Shown here: positions 35,630 to 43,757 of the stretch, one piece after another
Layout of the letters: each line of letters starts with the position of its first letter
Numbering within the stretch: position 1 is the first letter of the stretch
NCBI GenBank assembly: GCA_902373515.1
Contig: CABKML010000007.1
Span: 1 to 64,000 of the forward strand
DNA: 64,000 nucleotides
Source of the DNA: an uncultured Eubacteriales bacterium
GTDB taxonomy: Bacteria; Bacillota; Clostridia; Saccharofermentanales; Fastidiosipilaceae
Reading direction: 5' to 3'
Position numbers and translations under genes: made by a program
Notes under the pieces: generated by a model
What the model saw: the letters and a program-made list of their open reading frames with translations, nothing else
The model's database searches: none
What the model was told of the DNA's origin: nothing

Positions 35630-35657
35630 TTGACAAATTTCTTATTCCTTCTAAAAT
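35630..35657 (+). promoter_or_regulatory. Promoter of the TSUP permease/cyclodeaminase pair
   Basis: Perfect TTGACA (35630-35635), a 16-base spacer, TAAAAT (35652-35657). Confidence 0.78.
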
Positions 35658-35722
35658 AGACGTAGTGTGGTTAAGGTATGTTTACCTTTTCCGTGCGAAA
35701 ATATTTTAGAAGGGATATTTAT

Positions 35723-36652
35723 TTGCCGGTTTTCAGGCAAATAAATAGTAATGCAACAATGTTAGTTCCAATCATTTTAGGCTTAATAGTTATTGTTAAC
35801 GCCTGTTTTGCTTTCACATTCGTCAAAGATTTGCTGAAGCACAAAAAAGAAACAGCGGCCGAACCGGGCAACCCGGTTGTCATGGCAATCGCCACATTCT
35901 TGATTTTCCTGCTTTCAACATTCGGAATTTCCGATTTTGCTATCGGTTCATCTTTGTATCCGAAAGCTAAATGGGTTAGCGACAAGAAATTGCCGGGTAC
36001 ATTGAACACTGAATGTGTTATACCGGTTGCCGTTATGGCTTTAGCCTATATTTCATCAATTAAAGTTGGTTTAATTACATTAGCTACAGCTATTGTTTGC
36101 CAAGTTATCGGTGCTTATGTCAGCCCTCGTTATGTTACGAAATTACCCACCAAGGTAATTAAAATTTTCGTATCAATCGGTTTAATTGTAGCCGCAATTT
36201 TGATTTTAGCCGGCAAATTCGGTTTGTATCCTGCAGGCGGCAATGAGAGTGCACTTACAGGTGGCAAGTTGATTTTATTTGCAGTTTTGTGCCTCATTTT
36301 CGGTGCGTTTAACAATATCGGCATCGGTTCATATCCTTTAACTATGGCTACAGTTTACGCTTTAGGCATGGACCCGGGTGTAGCATTCCCGATTATGATG
36401 GGTGCCTGCACATTCTCAGTTCCTATCGGTTCAATGCAATTCGTCAAGCTTGATTCATATAGCCGCAAAATAACGTTATTTACTTCCACTTTCGGTGTCT
36501 TGGGCGTATTGGTAGCCGCTTTTGTTGTTAAGAGTTTGAATACGGCAGCTTTACAATGGATAGTAGTTGTAGTTGTCCTTTATTCTGCTTTTACCATGAT
36601 TCAAAGTGCTGTCAAAATGAACAGGGAGGAAAAGAAAAATGCAGAAAATTAG
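35723..36652 (+). CDS. TSUP (TauE/SafE-type) membrane permease
   Basis: Predicted eight- to nine-helix permease of the sulfite exporter TauE/SafE superfamily, substrate unknown. The pattern of hydrophobic helices with FGISDFAIGSSLYPK in the first half and FGAFNNIGIGSYPLTMATVYALGMDP in the second is TSUP-like. The start is uncertain: TTG 35723 (309 aa) has AAGGG eight bases ahead; ATG 35678 is in frame but AAGG is only one base away; ATG 35760 has no ribosome site. The ornithine cyclodeaminase-family gene overlaps its end by 14 bases, so both share one transcript and probably one pathway, perhaps export or import of an amino-acid-derived acid. Confidence 0.75.
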   Translation: MPVFRQINSNATMLVPIILGLIVIVNACFAFTFVKDLLKHKKETAAEPGNPVVMAIATFLIFLLSTFGISDFAIGSSLYPKAKWVSDKKLPGTLNTECVIPVAVMALAYISSIKVGLITLATAIVCQVIGAYVSPRYVTKLPTKVIKIFVSIGLIVAAILILAGKFGLYPAGGNESALTGGKLILFAVLCLIFGAFNNIGIGSYPLTMATVYALGMDPGVAFPIMMGACTFSVPIGSMQFVKLDSYSRKITLFTSTFGVLGVLVAAFVVKSLNTAALQWIVVVVVLYSAFTMIQSAVKMNREEKKNAEN

Positions 36653-37637
36653 AATTCTCAGCGCAGCTGATATTAAAAAAGTTATGTCGATGAAGGATGC
36701 AATTGCCGCCGATAAAGTGGCTTTGCAGGTTTATTCTGAGAAAAAGTGCAACATTCCTTTGCGTGCCAATTTGAACATTCCGGAATATGACGGTCAGAGT
36801 CTTTACATGTATGGTTATGTTGCTCCCGCCAAAGCTTCCGGTGTTAAAATCGTTTCAGTTTATCCGCATAACATTGAAAAAGGCTTAACCAGTGTCCCGG
36901 CTACTATGGTGGTTTTGAACAGCGAGACAGGTGAAGTTAACTGTTTGATGGACGGTACTTACCTGACACAATTAAGAACAGGTGCTGTAGCCGGTGCAGC
37001 AACAGATGAATTGGCAAGAGAAGATTCTCATGTCTTTGCTCTGTTCGGCACAGGCGGACAGGCTGAAAGTCAGCTGGAAGCAGTTTTGAATGTTCGTCCG
37101 ATCAGAGAAGTTAAGGTTTTCGATATTTCTGCGGAACGGGCACAAGCTTTTGCCGCCAAAATGCAGGCTGAATACGGGCAGAAGTTTAATGTGGAAATTA
37201 AAGCTGTCGCTTCTGCGGCTCAGGCCTTGGAAGATGCGGATATTGTTACAGCTGTTACTACGGCTAAAAAAGCCGTTTTTGACGGTTCCTTGTTGAAACG
37301 CGGCGCTCATGTTAACGGCGTAGGTTCCTATACTCCGGATATGGCGGAAATCCCGGAATATGTTCTTACTCATGCCGGCAAGGTTTATGTTGATACTTTT
37401 GACGCTGTGAAAGAATCCGGTGATATTATTCAACCGATTAAAAACGGTGCCTTCAAGGAAACACAAATAACCGGTGAATTGGGCGAGAAATTGGCCGGAT
37501 TCAAACCGGGAAGAAGTTCACAGGACGAATTGACTTTCTTTGAAACAACAGGCAGTGCCGTCTTGGATTTAGTGGTCAGCCAAAAAATTTATGAGGCTGC
37601 CGTCAAAGCCGGTATCGGTCAAGTTATTACATTGTAA
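36639..37637 (+). CDS. Ornithine cyclodeaminase/mu-crystallin family NAD(P)-dependent enzyme
   Basis: Rossmann-fold enzyme of the OCD/mu-crystallin family, 332 aa, whose members include ornithine cyclodeaminase, alanine dehydrogenase and pyrroline-2-carboxylate reductase. Visible: LRANLNIPEYDGQSLYMYGY, LMDGTYLTQLRTGAVAGAAT (substrate arginine), dinucleotide loop LFGTGGQAESQLEAV near residue 130 and HVNGVGSYTPDMAEIP. Which reaction it carries out cannot be decided from sequence. AGGGAGG lies ahead of ATG 36639, inside the end of the permease gene. A very strong terminator follows. Confidence 0.85.
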   Translation: MQKIRILSAADIKKVMSMKDAIAADKVALQVYSEKKCNIPLRANLNIPEYDGQSLYMYGYVAPAKASGVKIVSVYPHNIEKGLTSVPATMVVLNSETGEVNCLMDGTYLTQLRTGAVAGAATDELAREDSHVFALFGTGGQAESQLEAVLNVRPIREVKVFDISAERAQAFAAKMQAEYGQKFNVEIKAVASAAQALEDADIVTAVTTAKKAVFDGSLLKRGAHVNGVGSYTPDMAEIPEYVLTHAGKVYVDTFDAVKESGDIIQPIKNGAFKETQITGELGEKLAGFKPGRSSQDELTFFETTGSAVLDLVVSQKIYEAAVKAGIGQVITL

Positions 37638-37673
37638 TTTCGGGAAACTTAATCTCGCAGACTAATACTACGA

Positions 37674-37710
37674 ATCCTCTTTACCGTGCCGGTAAAGAGG
37701 ATATTTTTTT
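37674..37710 (+). terminator. Terminator after the cyclodeaminase-family gene
   Basis: ATCCTCTTTACCG (37674-37686), loop TGC, perfect complement (37690-37702), then seven T. Confidence 0.93.
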
Positions 37711-37742
37711 GCCAGAGTACTGAATTTTTTTGGCTTTAGCGT

Positions 37743-37748
37743 TATAAT
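37743..37748 (+). promoter_or_regulatory. Probable promoter of the mgtA leader
   Basis: TATAAT at 37743-37748, followed after 22 bases by AAGGAGG (37769-37775). No consensus -35; CTGAAT at 37720-37725 is the nearest candidate. Confidence 0.5.
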
Positions 37749-37783
37749 GACAGAAGTTAAATATTTGCAAGGAGGAAGCAGCT

Positions 37784-37909
37784 GTGCCGCAATTAATTCT
37801 CGGATATTTTAATTCAGTACGGGCGGCAATAGATAAGGCCGTAGCAGTTTTCCTTCTTATCATTGTGCAATTTAAGATTGCACGTCTTAAGTACGGAGCG
37901 TCGCATTGA
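37784..37909 (+). CDS. Small ORF (41 aa, one hydrophobic helix) in the mgtA leader
   Basis: A 41-residue ORF starting at GTG 37784, with a strong AAGGAGG eight bases ahead and a TATAAT upstream. The product begins MPQLILGYFNSVRAAID, has a hydrophobic stretch (AVAVFLLIIVQF, residues 19-30) and a basic end. I do not recognise it. It may be a small membrane protein or a leader peptide whose translation controls the Mg2+ ATPase gene downstream. Its last third contains a perfect hairpin, GTGCAAT-TTAAG-ATTGCAC (37865-37883). Confidence 0.55.
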   Translation: MPQLILGYFNSVRAAIDKAVAVFLLIIVQFKIARLKYGASH

Positions 37910-38185
37910 TTATTGCGATTGTGTACTGTACGAAGTCATAAGTATTTCAGAAAATTTTATATTCAGCGCTGACAGCCTTTTCGGAGCTTGCTCTGAAGTG
38001 GATGTTTTGAATTTAATTTTTTCTAAATTCTTTTTCCTGAACAATTAGAACGGAGGTGAATGATATGGGACTTGATGATAGCCATAGTCGACGAAAAAAC
38101 CGGCAGCATAAATTACATGGAATTTCGGACGTACCGTATCATTCCTGTAAGATTACCTGCCTCGAACTGATTGGAGGTAAGAAGA
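37910..38185 (+). promoter_or_regulatory. mgtA leader region with hairpins
   Basis: This 276-base stretch between the small ORF and mgtA holds hairpin TTCGGAG-CTTG-CTCTGAA (37979-37996, one G-U) and an AU-rich hairpin GAATTTA-(8)-TAAATTC (38008-38029) followed by TTTTTCC, resembling a weak terminator. A strong GGAGGTGA (38052-38059) precedes small reading frames, and mgtA's own site is TTGGAGGT. I see no M-box riboswitch consensus. Attenuation control is plausible. Confidence 0.4.
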
Positions 38186-38295
38186 ATGCAAATATTAAAA
38201 AAGAACAGTTCAATTACGCAAAATGCCAAAAAGGCAGCCATTCTCTCAGCTTTGAAAGTCAATTTGAAGATTTTGGCGGCCGCCTCAGTCTCTGA
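38065..38295 (+). CDS. Possible upstream ORF overlapping the mgtA start
   Basis: From ATG 38065, eight bases after GGAGG, a 76-codon frame runs past the mgtA start in a different frame and ends at 38295. The product is basic and not recognisable. A second ATG at 38060 opens a 35-codon frame ending at 38167, 18 bases before mgtA. Either could act by translational coupling or competition with mgtA; both may be chance. Confidence 0.25.
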   Translation: MGLDDSHSRRKNRQHKLHGISDVPYHSCKITCLELIGGKKNANIKKEQFNYAKCQKGSHSLSFESQFEDFGGRLSL

Positions 38296-40948
38296 AGTTT
38301 TAGCAAAACTGCACAGCAATATAAACGGCTTGTCTGAGGAAACGATTGCAGAAAGTTTAAGGGAACACGGGAGCAATGAAGTTACCCGCGAGAAAAAACC
38401 GTCTCTGTTTAAGCAATTAGTCAATGCCTTTGTTAATCCGTTTACAGCTATCTTATTCTTTTTGGCCTTGGTTTCTATTCTGACAGATATGGTATTCCCG
38501 TATTTTTCTCTGTTTGCAAGTGAACCGGAAGATTTTAACCCTCTGACTGTAATAATTATTTTTACCATGGTCATAATTTCCGGTACATTACGCTTTATTC
38601 AAGAAGCTAAAAGCGGTGATGCCGCTGCCAAACTGTTGGCCATGATTACGACAACCTGCACCGTTATGCGGGAAAAGGAGAAAAGAGAGATACCTTTAGA
38701 TGAAGTTGTTGTCGGAGATATAGTCCATCTTTCAGCCGGTGATATGATTCCGGCGGATGTACGAATTATCAGTGCCAAAGATTTATTTATCAGTCAATCG
38801 GCACTGACCGGCGAGAGTTTACCGGTTGAAAAAACAGCCGATATCTGTACACAGAATGTCTCACTAACTGAATATCCCAATATTGCCTTTATGGGCAGCA
38901 ATGTTATTTCAGGCAGTGCGATAGCTGTAGTTATTGCTGTCGGTGACCATACTTATTTCGGTTCCATGGCTTTGAACGTCAATCAGGCTCCGGTTGAAAC
39001 CAATTTTACCAAAGGCGTCAACGCCGTTTCGTGGGTTCTGATCCGTTTCATGATGGTTATGGTTCCTTTAGTCTTTGTTATTAACGGTTTAACCAAGGGT
39101 GACTGGTTAGCAGCCTTCCTTTTCGGTATTTCCATCGCCGTCGGACTGACACCGGAAATGTTGCCGATGATTGTTACAACTTGCCTGGCCAAGGGTGCCG
39201 TTTCTATGAGTAAGAAAAAAACCATTGTCAAGAATCTTAATTCTATTCAGAATTTCGGAGCTATCGACATCTTATGCACGGATAAAACGGGAACTATAAC
39301 TCAAGACAAAGTTGCCTTGGAATATCATTGGAATATGCAGGGCAAGGACGACTTACACGTCCTGCGGCAGGCGTACCTCAACAGCTATTTCCAAACCGGT
39401 TATAAGAATTTGATGGATCTGGCGATTATTCGTAAGACCGAAGAAGAAGAGGAACAAAATACCGCTTTGCTTGATTTGTCGGAGAATTATACGAAAATCG
39501 ATGAAATTCCTTTTGATTTTACTCGTCGCCGTTTGACCACCGTTGTTGAAGATAAACAGGGAAAAACGCAAATGATAACCAAAGGTGCGGTCGAAGAAAT
39601 GCTGAAAATTTGTCGCTTCGTTGAATTGGACGGGCAGGAAGTGGAATTGAGCGAGAATGAACGTTGCCGCATTCAACAAACTGCAAACGATTTGAACGAT
39701 AAAGGTTTTCGCGTTTTGCTGCTGGCTAAGAAAAACAACCCTTCCGTTGTCGGCAATTTCGGTGTTAAAGATGAAATAGATATGGTTTTAATCGGGTATC
39801 TGGCATTTTTGGATCCGCCGAAAGAATCAACAGTTCCGGCTATTAGAGCCTTGTTCGCGCACGGAGTAAAAACTAAGATTCTGACCGGTGATAACGATAA
39901 AGTAACACGGGCTATATGTAAACAGGTCAACATTAATTATAAAACCATGCTTTTAGGCTCCGATTTGGAAAAAATGGATGATACGGAACTGGCGCTCGCG
40001 GTCGAAAAAACGGATGTTTTTGCCAAATTAACACCTGATCAAAAAGCCAGGGTAGTAACGGTATTGCGCAATAATAATCATATTGTCGGATTCATGGGCG
40101 ACGGCATTAATGATATTGAAGCTATGAAATCTGCAGATATCGGTATTTCTGTTGACAGTGCCGTGGATGTAGCTAAAGAAACGGCAGATATTATTTTGTT
40201 GGAAAAAGATTTGATGGTCCTGGAGGAAGGCATTGTTGAAGGCAGAAAAACTTATGCCAACATGATTAAATACATTAAAATGACCGCTTCTTCCAATTTC
40301 GGTAATATGTTTTCCGTCCTTGCCGCCAGTGCTTTGCTGCCGTTTTTGCCGATGATGAGTTTGCATTTGATTTTATTGAATTTAATTTATGATCTTTCCT
40401 GTACGGCAATTCCCTGGGACAATGTCGATGAAGAATTTATTTTGCAACCGAAAAAGTGGGACGCTTCCAGTGTCGGCAATTTTATGATTTGGATTGGACC
40501 GACAAGCTCGATTTTCGATTTTACAACATATATTTTTATGTATTTTATCATTTGTCCGATGTTTGTTTCCCACGGCATCTTATTCAATGATTTGCCGGCC
40601 CATTTCAGCGGAACGGAATTGGCCCACCTGCAAGATCTGTACATCGGTTTATTTCAGGCCGGTTGGTTTGTTGAATCCATGTGGAGCCAAACTTTGGTTA
40701 TTCATATGATTCGTACTCCGAAACTGCCTTTCATTCAAAGCAGAGCTTCCTGGAGCTTAACGACATTGACCTTGTTGGGAATTTCGGTTTTGACGATTAT
40801 CCCGTTTACAGCAATCGGCAAAGCTTTAGGTTTTGTCGCTTTACCGGCAGCATATTTTGCTTATCTTATTCCTTGCATTTTGTTCTATATGTTGTTGGCT
40901 ACAAGTTTGAAAAAAGCGTATGTAAGACGCTACGGTGAATTATTATAG
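38186..40948 (+). CDS. mgtA: Magnesium-translocating P-type ATPase (MgtA/MgtB type, P3B)
   Basis: Imports Mg2+ at the expense of ATP when Mg2+ is scarce. The 920-aa P-ATPase has the actuator motif [10 protein letters not shown], the phosphorylation site [10 protein letters not shown] (Asp near residue 366), KGAVEEMLK in the nucleotide domain, the hinge [20 protein letters not shown] and about ten helices with a long C-terminal membrane part ([16 protein letters not shown], typical of MgtA). The start is ATG 38186 behind TTGGAGGT. A small one-helix protein gene follows after 13 bases, and a leader with small ORFs precedes it. Confidence 0.93.
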   Translation: MQILKKNSSITQNAKKAAILSALKVNLKILAAASVSEVLAKLHSNINGLSEETIAESLREHGSNEVTREKKPSLFKQLVNAFVNPFTAILFFLALVSILTDMVFPYFSLFASEPEDFNPLTVIIIFTMVIISGTLRFIQEAKSGDAAAKLLAMITTTCTVMREKEKREIPLDEVVVGDIVHLSAGDMIPADVRIISAKDLFISQSALTGESLPVEKTADICTQNVSLTEYPNIAFMGSNVISGSAIAVVIAVGDHTYFGSMALNVNQAPVETNFTKGVNAVSWVLIRFMMVMVPLVFVINGLTKGDWLAAFLFGISIAVGLTPEMLPMIVTTCLAKGAVSMSKKKTIVKNLNSIQNFGAIDILCTDKTGTITQDKVALEYHWNMQGKDDLHVLRQAYLNSYFQTGYKNLMDLAIIRKTEEEEEQNTALLDLSENYTKIDEIPFDFTRRRLTTVVEDKQGKTQMITKGAVEEMLKICRFVELDGQEVELSENERCRIQQTANDLNDKGFRVLLLAKKNNPSVVGNFGVKDEIDMVLIGYLAFLDPPKESTVPAIRALFAHGVKTKILTGDNDKVTRAICKQVNINYKTMLLGSDLEKMDDTELALAVEKTDVFAKLTPDQKARVVTVLRNNNHIVGFMGDGINDIEAMKSADIGISVDSAVDVAKETADIILLEKDLMVLEEGIVEGRKTYANMIKYIKMTASSNFGNMFSVLAASALLPFLPMMSLHLILLNLIYDLSCTAIPWDNVDEEFILQPKKWDASSVGNFMIWIGPTSSIFDFTTYIFMYFIICPMFVSHGILFNDLPAHFSGTELAHLQDLYIGLFQAGWFVESMWSQTLVIHMIRTPKLPFIQSRASWSLTTLTLLGISVLTIIPFTAIGKALGFVALPAAYFAYLIPCILFYMLLATSLKKAYVRRYGELL

Positions 40949-40961
40949 GAGGTACTTTATT

Positions 40962-41171
40962 ATGAGTTTTAGACAGCTGTGGATATATTTATTCGGCACA
41001 AGCGAGTGGTTGGGCTTGGATATCGGCTTTTATGTTTCGTTGGGCTTAGTTGTCCTGTTAATTATTTTGATGAATATTGTGTTCTGGTCGCTTAAACCTT
41101 TAAATCCTCCTACCGCCACCGACAAGGTTCCTGTTTCCGCTGTGAAGCGCGAGCAGGAAGAAGAGAAATAA
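40962..41171 (+). CDS. Small single-helix membrane protein downstream of mgtA
   Basis: A 69-aa protein starting at ATG 40962 behind a strong AGGAGGT. The N-terminus (SFRQLWIYLFGTSEWLG) is amphipathic, one transmembrane helix spans about residues 25-47 (FYVSLGLVVLLIILMNIVFW), and a hydrophilic charged tail ends in KREQEEEK. Its only close neighbour is mgtA, in the same transcript and ahead of the terminator, so I infer an accessory or regulatory subunit of the ATPase, comparable in position to KdpF or MgtR-like small proteins. I do not know an assigned family. Confidence 0.72.
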   Translation: MSFRQLWIYLFGTSEWLGLDIGFYVSLGLVVLLIILMNIVFWSLKPLNPPTATDKVPVSAVKREQEEEK

Positions 41172-41182
41172 AAAGTAAAGTA

Positions 41183-41218
41183 AAAGGACTGTTTCTTGCA
41201 TAAAACAGTCCTTTCGTT
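41183..41218 (+). terminator. Terminator of the mgtA operon
   Basis: AAAGGACTGTTT (41183-41194) pairs with AAACAGTCCTTT (41203-41214), twelve perfect pairs, followed by TTTCGTTT. Confidence 0.82.
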
Positions 41219-41256
41219 TAATATGCGGGTAGACGGTCTATTGAGGGGGATTAGAG

Positions 41257-42162
41257 ATGCAAGCCATTTATTATAATTACTATCCGAATTTTTTGTATGT
41301 AAATCAATATACATTTTCGCGCAAATGGATTTATCCTGTTAATCGTATACCTTTTTCACTTTTACGTTATATAGTTAAAGGCAGTGCCGATTTTATCTTG
41401 AATGGAGAACATTACGATGTAAAAAAGGATGATGTTTTTTATATCCCTCAAGGAAGCGAATTGGCATGTACGGCCAAAGAAGATTTTACTTTTATAAGCA
41501 TAAGGTTTATTGATTCTATCCAGTTGCAATCTGCGGCTATGTTGCAAGAATTATGGAATATACCTACAGGAATTAACTATTCGGATAAACCTGAAATGTA
41601 TGAGTGGTTTCATCATATATGGCAAAGCGCAATCAGCAAAAATAATTACAAAATGTTGGAAATAAGAGGCTATTTAAATTTAATATGCGCTTCATTGGCA
41701 CAAAGAGCAGTTGCATCGGAAAATCGTGATGACAATAAACAGGAAAAAGCTGAAGTAGAAGAGGATCAGGTAGACTTAAATTCTTTTTGCGACATAAAAA
41801 CACTACAATTAAGAGCTGAAAAAACTTCGATTAAAAATGATCCGCGTATTACAGCCTTGCTGGATTATATAATTTCTCATCCCGATGAAAATTTTAACAG
41901 TACACAGTTATGTAAAATGGCTGATGTAAGCGAAAGTACACTAAGGAGATTATTTAAAATTCAAACCGGAAAAACTATATATGAATATGTTCTTGAGACA
42001 AAAATGAATAATGCGGCCAGAAGATTGTTGATAACTGCTGATACAATTGAAACCATTGCTTATGATTTAGGATACGAGTCTCCAAGTTATTTCAGCAAAT
42101 GCTTTAAGTCCAATTTCGGCGTTTCGCCCAAAGAATATCGTAAATTGGCACACGAAAGCTAA
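41257..42162 (+). CDS. AraC-family transcriptional regulator of the sialic acid operon
   Basis: A 301-aa AraC regulator with an N-terminal cupin-like sensor (residues 15-110, including VKKDDVFYIPQGSELACT) and a C-terminal pair of helix-turn-helix motifs (residues 205-298: STQLCKMADVSESTLRRLFK, then IETIAYDLGYESPSYFSKCF and FGVSPKEYRK). It lies directly upstream of, and in the same direction as, the sialic acid operon, so it probably activates or represses that operon in response to a sugar. Transcript from its own start seems separate, since the operon has its own promoters in the 190-base gap. Confidence 0.88.
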   Translation: MQAIYYNYYPNFLYVNQYTFSRKWIYPVNRIPFSLLRYIVKGSADFILNGEHYDVKKDDVFYIPQGSELACTAKEDFTFISIRFIDSIQLQSAAMLQELWNIPTGINYSDKPEMYEWFHHIWQSAISKNNYKMLEIRGYLNLICASLAQRAVASENRDDNKQEKAEVEEDQVDLNSFCDIKTLQLRAEKTSIKNDPRITALLDYIISHPDENFNSTQLCKMADVSESTLRRLFKIQTGKTIYEYVLETKMNNAARRLLITADTIETIAYDLGYESPSYFSKCFKSNFGVSPKEYRKLAHES

Positions 42163-42163
42163 T

Positions 42164-42180
42164 TTGTGCAATATGCACAA
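42164..42180 (+). promoter_or_regulatory. Perfect palindrome TTGTGCA-ATA-TGCACAA, operator candidate
   Basis: A 17-base perfect inverted repeat two bases after the AraC stop, overlapping the -35 position of the nan promoter with -10 at 42202. Its placement fits a repressor operator. Degenerate copies precede both PTS operons and glgB. It resembles but does not equal a Rex box (TTGTGAA-N4-TTCACAA). Confidence 0.6.
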
Positions 42181-42198
42181 AAATCTTAAAGCGAAAAT

Positions 42199-42239
42199 TG
42201 ATATAATGCATTAATACGACCATAAAATGAGCGTATAAT
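42199..42239 (+). promoter_or_regulatory. Promoters of the sialic acid operon
   Basis: TGATATAAT at 42199-42207 is a perfect extended -10. A second perfect TATAAT at 42234-42239 has TTAATA (42211-42216) at 17 bases. The leader up to the SBP gene is about 105-140 bases; I see no known riboswitch in it. Confidence 0.65.
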
Positions 42240-42352
42240 TATAGAAATTGCTGCTTTTTCCTCTATTACTTAGTGCAATCTGAAATTAGAATTGTTCATA
42301 GAGATTGATACTGATTACATTAATCTTAAAAAACTCTCAAGGAGAATGAACA

Positions 42353-43699
42353 ATGAAAAAGGCATTATCTTTAGTATTATCGCTTGTGTTGTTGGGAACT
42401 ACACTTGTTTCCTGTCACAATAAATCTAATAATACAGTAACCGGAAGCCGGCCTGAAAAAAGTAAGTTGCAGGGTGAAATAGTTTTTTGGCATTCATTTG
42501 CGCAAGGACCTCGCTTAGAAAAAATTCAGGCTGCAGCTGACGCCTTTATGAAAGAAAATCCTGAAGTTAAAATTAAAATCGAGACATATTCATGGTCCGA
42601 TTTTTATACTAAATGGACAACCGGTTTAGCGTCAGGTAATGTACCTGATATCAGCAGTGCATTGTCTTCACAAGTTGTAGAGATGATTGATGCCGATGCA
42701 GTAAGTCCTTTAGATGATGTTATTGATAAAATTGGCAGAGACAAGTTTTATGAAAAAACATTAACGGAATTAAAATCGGACAATAAAACTTACGGTATTC
42801 CTTTGTATTCCAATACACAAGCAATGTGGTATCGTAAAGACTTATTGGAAAAATATAAGTTATCAGTTCCGGAAACTTGGGATGAGTTGTATAAAGCGGC
42901 CAAAGTTATCGGAGAAGGTGAAAAAGGTAAGGTTTACGGACAATCATTTCCTACCGGTACTAATGATATGATGGCTACACGTTGGTTACATCTTTATATG
43001 CGCAGTGCCGGAGAGACAATGTTGAAAGAGAACGGCAAAGCCAACCTTACAAGTAAAGTTGCAATTGACGGTATTAAATATTGGCTTAAAGTTTATAAAG
43101 AGCAATCACCTAAAGAATCAATTAACTACAATATATTGGATCAGGCAACTCTTTATTATCAAGGCAAGATAGCTTTTGATTTTAATACAGGTTTCCATAT
43201 CGGCGGAGTTAAAGCTAATTCGCCCGAATTATTGAAGTATATTGATTGTGCTCCTATTCCTCGTGTCAAAAAGAGCGATCCGGTAAAAGGCGTAGAAACC
43301 AGTACAATACCTTTAGTTATGTGGAAAAAATCTAAACATCCGGAAATTGTTAAAGCATTTATTGAGTTCTTCTATAAACCCGAACGTTATGTAGATTTCT
43401 TATTGTCAGTTCCTGTCGGTATGATGTCATCAATGAAAGGTGTAACGGATCAACCTAAATATAAAGAAAATGAAGTTGTTAAACAATTTGCACATGCTGA
43501 TTCGGTCTTACAACAAATGCAACCGGGAAGTACGGAAATCGGTATGGAATACGGTCCGAGAGCTCAAGGCGGTTTACTGACTTCACAAAAGGTCATAGAA
43601 AATATGTTCCAAGATATTATTCTGAATAATGTAGAGGTTGAAAAAGCCGCTAAAGCAGCTGAAGATAAGCTGAATGAATTATTTTCAACAGTTGGTTAA
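42353..43699 (+). CDS. Sialic acid-type ABC transporter, substrate-binding lipoprotein
   Basis: Extracellular sugar-binding lipoprotein (SBP family 1), 448 aa. The signal ends in lipobox LVSC with cysteine 21. The mature part has EIVFWHSFAQGPRLEKIQAA, IPLYSNTQAMWYRKDLLEKY and VPETWDELYKAAKVIGEGEK, typical of CUT1-type binding proteins. Its place ahead of two permeases and nanE-nanA identifies the substrate as sialic acid or, given the Gfo/Idh gene and sialidase remnant, 2,7-anhydro-Neu5Ac. No ATPase gene is present; CUT1 systems often share a distant MsmK. Confidence 0.88.
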   Translation: MKKALSLVLSLVLLGTTLVSCHNKSNNTVTGSRPEKSKLQGEIVFWHSFAQGPRLEKIQAAADAFMKENPEVKIKIETYSWSDFYTKWTTGLASGNVPDISSALSSQVVEMIDADAVSPLDDVIDKIGRDKFYEKTLTELKSDNKTYGIPLYSNTQAMWYRKDLLEKYKLSVPETWDELYKAAKVIGEGEKGKVYGQSFPTGTNDMMATRWLHLYMRSAGETMLKENGKANLTSKVAIDGIKYWLKVYKEQSPKESINYNILDQATLYYQGKIAFDFNTGFHIGGVKANSPELLKYIDCAPIPRVKKSDPVKGVETSTIPLVMWKKSKHPEIVKAFIEFFYKPERYVDFLLSVPVGMMSSMKGVTDQPKYKENEVVKQFAHADSVLQQMQPGSTEIGMEYGPRAQGGLLTSQKVIENMFQDIILNNVEVEKAAKAAEDKLNELFSTVG

Positions 43700-43710
43700 G
43701 TTTATTATTT

Positions 43711-43736
43711 GAGGGCAGAGCAGGATCTCTGCCCTC
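43711..43736 (+). terminator. Intercistronic hairpin after the SBP gene
   Basis: GAGGGCAGAG (43711-43720), loop CAGGAT, perfect complement (43727-43736): ten GC-rich pairs without a T-run. It probably protects the SBP mRNA 3' end, as does the similar element after oppA. Confidence 0.65.
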
Positions 43737-43757
43737 CTATTGAAAGAGAAAATTTTT

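Noticed and set aside
37863..38048. 61-codon frame beginning at TTG in the mgtA leader
   Set aside because: Overlaps the better-supported small ORF out of frame and has no ribosome site.
37743..38185. M-box (ykoK) Mg2+ riboswitch before mgtA
   Set aside because: The conserved M-box core sequences are not present; only simple hairpins are seen.
42164..42180. Rex redox-repressor box
   Set aside because: Similar to TTGTGAA-N4-TTCACAA but has C/G at the sixth position of each arm and a 3-base spacer; listed as an unassigned palindrome instead.
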